Origin: Buxus sempervirens
Lineage: Eukaryota > Streptophyta > Magnoliopsida > Buxales > Buxaceae
DNA length: 64,000 nucleotides
NCBI GenBank assembly: GCA_947561395.2
Contig: OX387186.1
Location: 40,257,220 to 40,321,219 of the forward strand
Reading direction: 5' to 3'
Position 1 is the first letter of the stretch, and each line of letters opens with the position of its first letter. The translations under genes and the position numbers were made by a program. The notes beneath the pieces were generated by a model. That model was not told where the DNA came from and did no database searches. It worked only from the letters and a program-made list of their open reading frames with translations. Shown here piece by piece: positions 47,515 through 57,247 of the stretch.

Positions 47515-47540
47515 GCTGGTAATTGGTTCCAATTACCAGC
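47515..47540 (+). other. Hairpin next to PPT
   Basis: A perfect 12-bp inverted repeat GCTGGTAATTGG / CCAATTACCAGC with a 2-base loop, directly before AAAGAGGGGG. Confidence 0.8.
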
Positions 47541-47550
47541 AAAGAGGGGG
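47541..47550 (+). promoter_or_regulatory. TAT-B polypurine tract
   Basis: AAAGAGGGGG four bases before the 3' LTR start at 47555; plus-strand DNA synthesis primer. Confidence 0.85.
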
Positions 47551-47554
47551 CAGT

Positions 47555-49366
47555 TGTAGACACCCCAAATTGCACTACAAAATGAGAAAATAATTGAAAA
47601 TATTAATTGGGATTTAAAACAGGTAAAAAAATGCACAAAATTTAATCATTTAAGTAGTGCCCGTATTGTACCTGCGGGCTAGTCACGCCCGAATTTTGTA
47701 TACGGGCACGCAGCGCCCGTAATGCAAATGCGGACACCACTTGCCCGCAATACATTTACGGGTGCATTAGATTTATGCGAATTTGATCTTTGCTCGATTT
47801 CTGAGCCTTATCTTCAGTCCAATATATCTTTAAATGAGCGAATTATGTCTTTTATTCGTTCGAAATATCTTTGTTGGCCATGGATGGGCATTATCCTTAT
47901 TTTTAACCCAATCTGGGGAGATCCTGGTATATCCTTCTGGACCAGCCATGCCCCTGGGTTTGCCTATAAATAGAGGGCTTCTCTCCAAACAAAGGGCCAC
48001 AAAATTTTGAAGTCTAAGGAGCTCCAAGAGAAGAGAGGAACCCCTGCTGCTCTGCTTACTCAATCTAGGTAAGTCCCTTTTCCCTTTTATTTTCTGTTTT
48101 CAATTCTAGAAGTAATAGGATCTTCTCTATTGTTGTAGAATAAGGCCATCTTTTATCTTGTATTCCTAAACTTGGTTCTAAGTACCTCAAGAGTCTCGCT
48201 AGCTGTAAAATGTGAAGAGAGAGAGCTAGGGGAAAGGGGAACAGGTGGATCCCTCGAATAGAACCCCATAATCTGCTTTTCTTTTTATTTATAGAATAAG
48301 ACCTTTGATTGTGTTTGTACCACCAAACCTATCTCCAAGTACCTCAAGAATCCTTTCTAGCCGTAAAATGTGAACAGAGAGCTAGGGGAAAAGAGAACAG
48401 GTGGATCCGTAGGGTAGACCCCAATGTGCTCTAATTTGTGAGATGTGGCTGCTTTGAATATCTTGTTCATATTTTAATGATCTTGTGATTGAATCTGAAT
48501 GAATCATATGAATTCATGATGTTTATAGCATGAGATCCTCTTTTTCTCCTAAAATTGAGATTTTCACCACTTTTGCACCTACAGCACTGTTTTCATGATT
48601 TTTGTGATATTAGGATAAGATCCTGGATTTATCATGATCTATATGATAGATATGGATTCAGAAGCCTGAAAGTAACTTTTAGGGTTTCATGATGTGGTTT
48701 TTGAGTCCTTTTTCACTTTCGAGAGAAGACCCTACGGTCTAAGTTCTCTCCTTTTGATGTTCTTCATCAACGTGGGTATTTTTGGTTTTGATTTCTTGAT
48801 TTAATGTGAAATTTGGGCTATATCTATGTCCTGGACTGTTCAAGTTCAATTCTGCAATATTTTATAAAAATCATATTTTTCTAGATTTCTAGAATTTAAC
48901 TTGAAGCCAGATTTTTGAAGTTTTCACTTTAGATTGATTTTATCTTATTTTTATCTCAATTTTATTTTAATCATGAAACCCTAGGAATGGTATGATCATA
49001 TTTGAAAGTTCTGAATCAATCAGGCTATTCGTATAAAAAAACCATACACTTTTGTCTTTTTTGTGATTTTTATGATTTTTATAGGAAGCCTTCTTTATTT
49101 TTAACATGAACAATGCCTGGCAACCACCTTGTGTGGATGAATAGGGGTGCCTAACACCTTCCCCTATTCATAACATAATCCCCTTACCCATCTCTGGTTG
49201 TTTTCTTTTAATAGGTTTATTTTTACCCTAAATTTGCCTTTTTTGTGCTTATTTGATATTTTGGTGTCCATTCACACCTAAACAGAATGGTGGCGACTCT
49301 TTGTTTTTAACCAATCCCGTGTGATGATTTAGGAAGTCATTGAATTGATTTTTTCCATGTCTCACA
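47555..49366 (+). repeat. TAT-B 3' LTR
   Basis: 1812 bp, highly similar to the 5' LTR along its whole length. Visible differences include AAAAAAA versus AAAAAA near position 90 and CGCCCGTAATG versus CGCCGATAATG in the palindrome cluster. Followed by GCTTG, then the resumed host LTR. Confidence 0.95.
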
Positions 49367-49814
49367 GCTTGGTGAGCCACGTATTGGGCAGATAATGAGG
49401 GTGAGCTTGAGCGCAGGCCTGAGGGCTTCTACTACCCTTATTAGGGTTCATTTTGTGTTTTTGTATTTATTTTTAGAATCTATAAAAGGGATATAATTAT
49501 TCTTTTGGGATTTGTAGACTTGGAGTTAATTTTAGATTTCCGTTTTTGTATATGAATGCACATGTGAGAGATAGTGATGGAGAGATTTTAGTTGCCTTTT
49601 GTATACGCAGATATTATGATTTTGGAGTCATTTCACAGATGATCTCTTATTATATGGAAAATTTTAATTCCATGCTTCTTTATCTTATGCACTCTGATGA
49701 TTACATTGCAATTGCCCACGTTAATTGTGTTTATTAGGTTCTTTTGGGTCCATAAGTAGGTCTCGGGTACAGGTTGGTGCCGTGATGGGGCAAATCCGAA
49801 TCTGGGGCGCTACA

Positions 49815-50511
49815 AAGGCAATATGCCAAAAGGTGGAGGGAGACTGCTTCTCAGGTCAGGCCACCTATGTTGGAGCCAGAGATGATTTCAACATTCATTA
49901 GCACACTTGGGCAGCCTTTTTACAATCATTTGATGGGTCAAACTACTACCAACTTTGTAGCCCTAGTACAAGTGGCCGACCGAATTGAGGACGGGGTCAG
50001 ATCAAGAAAGATAATTGATTACTCTGCTATGGCTGGTCAGTCAGATCCCTTTAACTCTTTTGCACAGAAGAAGGGGAATGGGATGAAAAAGAATGGGAAC
50101 AAGAAAGAAGAAGAAGTAAACCTGATACAAGCTCCTCCTCCTAAAAAACCACTCCACATTAATGATCCTACACCCCAGCAGATCCAGCAGCCACAAACCA
50201 CCAATAAAACTCCACTCAACGTCAATTTCTCTCCATCCGTACCTATAAATCAAAAGAGGGTTTTTACTAGGGAAGAGAGAGATGCCTGGATGGCAACAAG
50301 AAGGAATAGAGTCTTCACTCCTATTCCCGTGACACTTTCCTAGCTATTGCCAACCTTACTGAAGGCGGGATATGTAACCCTGAAGGAGCCGAACCCAAAT
50401 GCATCTAAGGGGAAGAATTTTGATCCCTCAGTCACTTGTGATTTTCATATGGGTGCACAAGGACATCCTACTGACAACTGCTAGCCTTTAAAGCATGCTG
50501 TTTAGGACCTG
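49815..50511 (+). pseudogene. gag: TAT-A gag, 3' part
   Basis: Resumes the frame left at 9005: YAKRWRETASQVRPP-like (from 49818), STLGQPFYNHLMGQTTTNF, then the basic region KKNGNKKEEEVN, RRNRVFTP and the zinc-knuckle-like CDFHMGAQGHPTDNC. Stops: TAG at 50341-50343 (CAA in TAT-B), TAG at 50482-50484 just after the last Cys (shared with TAT-B), and TAG near 50503 (CAG in TAT-B). Confidence 0.85.
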
Positions 50512-52740
50512 TTGGATCAAAAAGCCTTGTCCTTCAATACAGTTGCATACACTCCTTCCGGAAATGACATTGGCCAGAATCCATTGCCTTATCACAATGA
50601 GGCAGGCCTGTCCAGCTCAGTTGCAGCCATTTCTTCCATTCAAAGAACTTTTGACCCATCTCAATTGATTGCTCCCATAGGAACTTTGGTTAAAGTTCAT
50701 TTCTACCAAGGAAAAAGAGGAGATGAAATTAATGTCATTTCCAAAAGAAATGATTGTGTTGCTGAGCATATTAGCTCTTCCTTGGACCGGGTTTCCTCTC
50801 TCATAGCCCAAATAAGTATTACAAGGCCTCCTCTGGTTATCAATTGCAATCCATCCACTTGTTCTCCCTCCAATCCATCAAAGCCACCCTTGGTCATCAA
50901 CTGTGACCACCTCACCACTTCAGTTACCTCTTCATTTCCTTTACCTTCAAAATCACTTCAACTAAAGCAACTCCCACCCTTGGTTGTAGATGTTCCTTCT
51001 CCCCAGGCTTTTCAATCTAAGTCCAAACTTCCTCCCTTCGTGATAAATGTCCCAAAGCCCAGTTACTCAGAATCAGCTGTGCCATGGAATTACAGCGAAG
51101 GCATCGATACCACGGTTCCAGTGGTCAAGAGACAGAAACAGGATGAGGTGAACCTCATGATGAGGTCTGGAAGGTGTGTAAGAGAAGAGGGAAAAGAAAA
51201 AGAATTGGAAGTTGAGAAAGAAAGAAAAGAAACAGAAGAGAAGACAAAATTGAAAGGAAAAGCAAAAATAGGGGAAGACACTCCCCAAGTTGCTGAAAGT
51301 GAGGCAGCAGACCTCATTAAAATAATAAAGAAAAGTGAATTCAATATTGTCGATCAGTTAAATAAGGTCCCTGCTCAGATTTCAATACTGGGACTTTTGC
51401 TGAATTTTGAAAAGCATAGGGATCCATTATTAAAGGTGCTTCAGAGTGCACATGTGCCCGAAGCTATTGATCCAGACTAGCTAGGTAAAATGGTTGGCCA
51501 AATCTTATCTCACAATGTGATAAGTTTTTCAGAAAGTGAGATAAGCCCAAGTGGGTGTTATCATGTTGACCCTTTGCATATCACTGTGCTTTCTAAGGGC
51601 AGTATGATAGCACGAGTTTTAATTGACAATGGGTCAGCCTTAAATGTCTGCCCGTTAATCACTTTTGCCAAGCTTGGTCTGGATCAATCCAAGATCAAAC
51701 AAAATGGAAGGATTGTGAGGGCTTTTGATAGCTCTAAGACACACTTCCTAGGAGAGATTGAACTGCTGGCCACTATTGGACCCAATATCTTTAACATCAC
51801 ATTTGAAGTGATGGATATTCCAGCAGCTTTCAATCTACTCTTAGGAATACCGTAAATACACTCAGCTAGGGCAATACCATACACTCTTCACCAAAGGGTG
51901 ATAACTATCCTAGCTGAGAATTTAGTACCTCCAATAGTGCCACCTGATGTACCCTTTATTAATGTTGAGATGATTGTCAACAAAATTGCATTTCACTCAT
52001 TTCAGTTCGAGACTATCAATTTCATACCTGAGGAGTATCAAGATAAGGAAGGAAAGATGACCTGTGCTGAAAAGATGGTAGAAAAAGTGCTGAGAAAATA
52101 CAATTTCCATCCAGGGAAAGGTTTGGGTGTCAACTTGCAAGGAAGGCTGGAGCCAATAAGGGCCAAGAAGCTTACCCCTAAAGCATGATTGGGGTTTAAA
52201 GCAAGAGGTTGGAGAAGGCAGAATCAGAATACAGAGCAAGAAAGCAAAGGAAGATTCCCTCATCTAAGGGAAACTTTCCCAAAATCTTCCCACAAGATTC
52301 AGTTGTCTCCTCCCACAAATCAATCAAAACCTCCGTACCGTAACACCAACCCTTTCATGAAGCCATATATCCCCACTTTGCAACCCTATATCCCACCTTT
52401 TTCAAATGTGACAATGGGAGAGCTTGGGCCACAGCTTGAACAGCAGCAAGATTGTTTCGAAGATATTGGGGCTTTCTTTGCCATGACTGAAGGCAAAGGA
52501 GCAGAAGAGGCAGAGGAGCTGCCATTCATTGATTTGGCCACAGCAAAAATTCCGGATGAGGTCATATCTGGATTGGGCCCCACAGCAGAAAAGGGCAGTA
52601 TAATTTATTCGTTGATGATGGCATCGGATTCTGAGCTTGAGGAGCAAGCTTGCACTATTTCCCCTGCTCCAGAAAATTTTACTTTGAAAAATTGGGAGGA
52701 AACTCCCCTCATCTTTGAAGTGGCGTTTGATTGACAAACA
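50512..52740 (+). pseudogene. TAT-A linker, protease and G-patch
   Basis: Same order as TAT-B: PPLVINC-rich linker, Lys/Glu-rich stretch, retropepsin with VLIDNGSALNVCP and LLLGIP (the usual LLLGRP is changed), then a G-patch-like part (NFHPGKGLGVNLQGR). Stops at 51478-51480 (TAG), after ATA CCG at 51853-51855 (TAA, TGG in TAT-B), at 52186-52188 (TGA) and 52732-52734 (TGA). The run of eight A after GCTTCC (52753-52760) puts the following pro-RT linker out of frame, as in TAT-B. Confidence 0.8.
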
Positions 52741-54016
52741 GACACGGCTTCCAAAAAAAACTCCATTAGTGGAAGGCCCTTTTCCTGAAGGTTTTAATGA
52801 GCCTTCGTCTTCAGGAAAAGCTTTTTTAGAAGGCTCACAAAAAACCTAAAAAGATATTTCTATTTTTTCTAGAAAATTTAAATTTTTCAAAAAGGTCCAA
52901 ACCATTTATGAACCATAAAAGCAAACGGAATTAGATCAAGTTGAATATGATTTCGACCTTGAGCTCGACTTTGACCTAATGGGGATCGAAGAAGAGACCG
53001 AGGTCGAAGAAGACGACCCTCCTAAAGAAATTACATATCAATTAGAGCATCATGAAAAGGGTGTTCAACCTAATATTGAGAAGACCATTTCAATAAATCT
53101 AGGGACCAAAGATGACCCAAAAATAGTGAAGGTTGGGGCATGCCTGTCTGATGTGCAGCATAATGAAATGACACGGTTCTTGGCTGATTATAAAGATGTA
53201 TTTGCATGGTGGTATCGGGATATACCAGGGTTGGATACTGACATGGTTGTGCACAGGTTACCCATTCTGTCAGGGGTTAAGTTGGTCAAGCAAAAGTTGA
53301 AAAGGTTGAAACCGGAATGGACATTGAAGGTCAAAGATGAAGTGGTCAAACAATTCCAAGTTGGATTTTTGGCAGTCTCCATGTACCCCGAGTGGTTCGC
53401 AAATATTGTTCCAGTACCAAAGAAGGATGAGAAAGTCAGGATGTGCGTGGACTACAGAGATCTGAACAAGGCAAGCCCAAAGGATGATTTTCCTCTTCCC
53501 CACATTGACCTTCTGGTCGACAATACTGCTGTACATAGCCTGTTCTCATTCATGGATGACTTCTTGGGGTATAACCAAATCAAGATGGCAAAGGAAGATC
53601 AGGAAAAAATAGCTTTTATTACACCATGGGGTACCTTCCATTACACTGTCATGCCATTCAAGCTTAAAAATGCCGGGGCAACCTATCAAAGAGCCATGAC
53701 AACACTGTTCCATGATATGATCCACAAGGAGAAGGAAGTCTACGTAGATGATATGATTGCCAAGTCATGTAAAGAGGAGGACCATTTGATCAATTTGAAG
53801 TTGTTTGGCCGACTCAAAAAATACAGTTTACGGCTTAACCCAGCAAAATGTGTCTTTGGGGCTACATCAGGAAAATTGTTGGGATTCATAGTGAGCAGAA
53901 GGGGAATTGAGATTGCCTGGCTAAGGCAAAGGCGATTATTGAAATGCCACCACCCAGAACATAAAAGGAAGTTAGGGGTTTCCTTGGAAGAATTCAGTTC
54001 ATTAGCCGGTTCATAG
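52741..54016 (+). pseudogene. TAT-A reverse transcriptase
   Basis: RT frame open from 52979 to 54016. MCVDYRDLNKASPKDDFPLP, FMDDFLGYNQI and YVDDM are all present, so catalytic Asp residues are retained; FGL of the usual VMPFGL is FKL. A one-codon deletion lies after HLINLK, and a frameshift near 53915 garbles the thumb. 52741-52978 is the out-of-frame pro-RT linker. Confidence 0.9.
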
Positions 54017-54558
54017 CACAGCTCACTGCCACCTATGAACAAAATTTCAAGTTGCTAAGAAAGAACAATCCAACGGTCTGGAATGATGATTGCCAACAGG
54101 CCTTTGACAAGATAAAAGAGTATTTGCTGAATCCACCTGTGCTAGTGCCACCAACTCCAGGAAAACCATTGATTTTGTATTTGTCAGTTTTGGAGACATC
54201 AATGGGATGTGTCTTCAAACAGCATGATGAAACGGGTAGAAAGGAAAGGGCTATTTACTATCTGAGTAAGAAGTTCACAAAATATGAAGCCAAGTATTCT
54301 CCTTTAGAAAAGACCTGTTGTGCCTTAGTGTGGGCTACTAAAAGATTGAGGCATTACTTCCCCAGTCATTTCACATTATTGATATCTCGAATGGACCCAC
54401 TGAAGTACTTATTTGAGAAACCGGCACTAACTAGCAAAACGGCGAAGTGGCAGCTGTTACTTTCTGAATTCGATCTCAAATATGTCACTCAAAAGGCAAT
54501 TAAAGGTCAAGCAATTGCTGATCACCTAGCCGAGTATCTATCAACCTTTAAAGACTAA
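54017..54558 (+). pseudogene. TAT-A RNase H (Ty3-type)
   Basis: PPTPGKPLILYLSVLETSMG, AIYYLSKKFTKYEAKYSPLE and ADHLA are readable in one frame from 54052. It is less damaged than the TAT-B copy: no stop occurs inside the domain. A frameshift follows ADHLAEYLSTF, and the next domain is in another frame. Confidence 0.85.
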
Positions 54559-54990
54559 TTTTCCGGATGAGGCCGTTTTATTTACTGAAGAAGAGGACAG
54601 TGAAAGCTCTTGGCAGATGTTCTTCGACAGGGCCGCAAACATGAATGGAAATGGAATTGTGGTTGTCTTGGTCGAACCAGATGGTTCACATATCCCAATC
54701 GCAATGAAGTTGAGGTTCCAGTGCACAAACAATATTGCAGAGTATGAAGCATATATAATTGGGTTGCAGGCTGCTTTAGACCATGAAGTAGAGGAACTTG
54801 ACTTATACGGGGATTAGAGTCTTATCATCTTCCAAACAACTGGTGAATGGAAAACCAAAGATCACAAATTGATCCCATATCACCAGTATTTGGAAGAAAT
54901 AAGCACTAAATTTATTCGAATTTCCTTCAGCTATATGCCAAGGGCCAAGAATCAGTTTGCAAATGCTTTGGCAACATTGGCTTCAATGAT
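54559..54990 (+). pseudogene. TAT-A archaeal-type RNase H
   Basis: WQMFFDRAANMNGNG (FDGT changed to FDRA), NNIAEYEAYIIGLQAAL, then VYGD replaced by LYGD followed by TAG (54815-54817; TTG in TAT-B), resuming to KNQFANALATLAS where the last Asp is Asn. Two of the four acidic motifs are altered, so this copy is dead. Confidence 0.85.
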
Positions 54991-56276
54991 CAGTATTCTA
55001 GAAGGAGTAGGCATCAAACCACTGGAAGTCGAGGTTAGAGATGAACCGACTTACTGTCTTGTTCTCGAAGGAGTACCAGAAGAAGAAAAACCATGGTCCC
55101 ATGATATTTGGAAATTTCTGAATGATCGGAGTCTTCCAGAAAGTGCGAACTCTACTGAGAAAAGGGCAATACAAAGATTAGCAGGACAATTCTTACTAAG
55201 TGGTCGGCAGCTATACAAGAGATCACACAATGATATCCTACTTAGATGTGTTGCTAAGGCTGAGTTAGAAAGGTTGATTGAGACTGTACATGGACGAGTT
55301 TGTGGACCCCATATGAACGGGAACATGCTGGCAAATAATATTCTGTGATTGGGATACTATTGGTCAACAATGGAGCACGATTGCTGTATACATGTCAAGA
55401 GGTGTCATTTATGCCAAATATATGCTGATAATAAGCATGCACCACCAAGTGAGTTGCACAACATGACCTTACCATGGCCTTTCTCCATGGGGGGCATAGA
55501 TGTCATTGGCATGATCTCCCTGAAGGCATCAAATGGGCACATATTTATTCTTGTAGGAATTGATTATTTCACTAGGTGGGTTGAGGCAGCTTCATACGCA
55601 TATATAACCAGTAACCATGTTCTTAAATTTTTGAAGCACAATATCATTTGTCGCTATGGTTTGACAAATGCTATAGTATCAGACAACTCTTCAAATATTA
55701 AGACCAAAGATGAATGGGGCAGTAGAAGCAGCAAACAAGAATATAAAGAAAATAATTCAGAAGATGGTAGTAAGTTACAGAGATTGGCATGAAATGCCAC
55801 CGCTTGCTCTACATGCTTACAGAACCTCAATCCGGACTTCTACTGGGGCAACCCCGTATTCCGTAGTCTATGGAATGGAAGCAGTCTTACCAGTCGAAGT
55901 TGAAATCCCATCACCGAGAGTGCTAATGGAAGCAGAATTTGAAGAAGCTGAATGGATACAGTCAAGACATGATCAACTCAATCTGATAGAGCAAAAGCGG
56001 TTAAAGGCGCTCTGTCATGGCCAGTTGTACTAGAAAAGAATGGCTAGGGCTTACAATAAGAAGGTGAAGCCTAGAAATTTCCAAGAAGGAAATTTGGTTT
56101 TAAAGAAAATCTTGCCATTTTTGGAAGATCCTCGCGGTAAGTTCAAGCCAAATTGGGAAGGGCCTTATGTTGTCAAGAAGGTCCTATCAGGGGGTGCACT
56201 CATCTTAACAGAAATGGATGGAAAAGATTTTCCTGAGCAAATTAACTCTGATGCAGTAAAAAGGTATTTTCCTTGA
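54991..56276 (+). pseudogene. TAT-A integrase, with core deletion
   Basis: HHCC region present with TGA at 55346-55348 (CGA in TAT-B). GGIDVIG and VSDNSSN carry the first two Asp. Between them and the Glu of NGAVEAANKN about 65 bp are missing at 55700-55710, joining AAGACCAAAGATGAATGG across a short repeat that in TAT-B occurs twice, as AAGAACAAGGATATG and AGACCAAAGATGAAT. The tail FQEGNLVLKKILPFLEDPRG ends at YFP (56276) after a TAG at 56031-56033. Confidence 0.85.
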
Positions 56277-57247
56277 TTGAATATTACAAGAAAAGGATCC
56301 GAGGCCATCTTTCTTTATTTACCAAAATTTTAATCCCTAGTCTAGCCAAGTTGAGCATGGTCGTTTCTTTGATAAAATTAAACTATGACTTACAGTTTTA
56401 TACTGGGGCAAAGCAAATTGGGGCAAAAACAAAATAAAAAGGGAAAGAAAAAAAAAGAAATGAAAAAGAAAAAAGCAAGGAATAGTGGCAAATGAAAGCC
56501 AAGTGCAAAAAGAAAAGGAATAAACAAAGTTTGGGGAATGGGGATCATATTCATCATGACTGTAAGTCCAGTTGACCTATTTCCATGTTTGGAAAATTTG
56601 AGCCTTTAATACCTTTTCTTTCATAAACTGAGCCTAGCCTTCGTTTCATCCTATTTTTTTAAGTCCTCGGTAATTTTAGTATATTCTTTCAATTTTCAGA
56701 GTAAAAGATTGGTGATGACGGAATACAAAAGCCGGCCCTAGTGAAAACCGTAACTGGCGCTAGGGGCAACATTGGCTACAAAAAAAAAAAAAATTTTCAA
56801 GGGTTGAGATGATCGTGTCATCCAAACTTGAAGTGAAATCATTATGAGCTCTGGAGATGGAACAGATTGGAAATAACGTGGTCAATTCTAGAAGAAAAGA
56901 CATTTGGGGATGCCACTAAGGGTCCTAGGATAGACAGATTTGATCTCTCCCTATTACTTGAATCATCCTTTTCATTATTTAACTTGATTTTAATTCATTT
57001 AATTATATGTGATTAAGTGTTTTGGACCAAACTTATATATATATATATTATATTTTGGTCAGTGATGAGAAATCAAATAATTTTCATAAAACCTTTGTTT
57101 TTACAAGCATCTGAGAATTCTGAGGCCAATAGTATAAAACTTATTTTTGAATAAAATCCTTTGTTTTTCCACTATTGGAGTTTGCTTTGATACAAAGGTA
57201 TGAAAAAAAAAGAAAAAAAAGAAAGAAAAAAAATGCAATAAAAGGAG
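56277..57247. other. TAT-A spacer between pol and the antisense gene
   Basis: Counterpart of 39727-40658: TATACTGGGGCAAAGC, purine runs, then AAACCGTAACTGGCGCTAGG. A short (TA)n run lies at about 57034-57052. No gene seen. Confidence 0.5.

Larger units (their letters stand above)
29107..49366 (+). mobile_element. TAT-B: complete Tat/Ogre-type gypsy element, 20.3 kb
   Basis: Two LTRs of 1810 and 1812 bp with the same ends, flanked by a perfect GCTTG duplication (29102-29106 and 49367-49371). Order on the plus strand: PBS, leader, gag, protease, G-patch, RT, RNase H, archaeal-type RNase H, integrase, PPT. Two spliced genes lie on the minus strand between integrase and the 3' LTR. The lack of a chromodomain, the second RNase H, the great size and the antisense extra genes identify the Tat lineage. 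About ten stops and frameshifts make gag-pol inactive, yet the LTRs look very similar, so insertion was fairly recent; the lesions may partly have been inherited from a defective master. Confidence 0.95.
9006..49814 (+). mobile_element. Chromovirus-like solo LTR, heavily nested
   Basis: Begins TGTAAAACCTCATCCC and ends GGGGCGCTACA. Flanks are GAGGC (9001-9005) and AAGGC (49815-49819), a five-base duplication with one mismatch; removing it restores the gag frame of TAT-A. Its own sequence is four pieces: 9006-9520, 24269-25258, 27500-29106 and 49372-49814, about 3.55 kb. The rest is GAG-D, a minus-strand solo LTR and TAT-B. No gag or pol of its own, hence a solo LTR. A TATA box (24939-24946) fits plus orientation. 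GGTACC tandem repeats lie upstream of it. Confidence 0.75.

Noticed and set aside
9006..49814. A full chromovirus element rather than a solo LTR
   Set aside because: After removing nested elements only 3.55 kb remains, without PBS, PPT, gag or pol and without a second copy of the termini.
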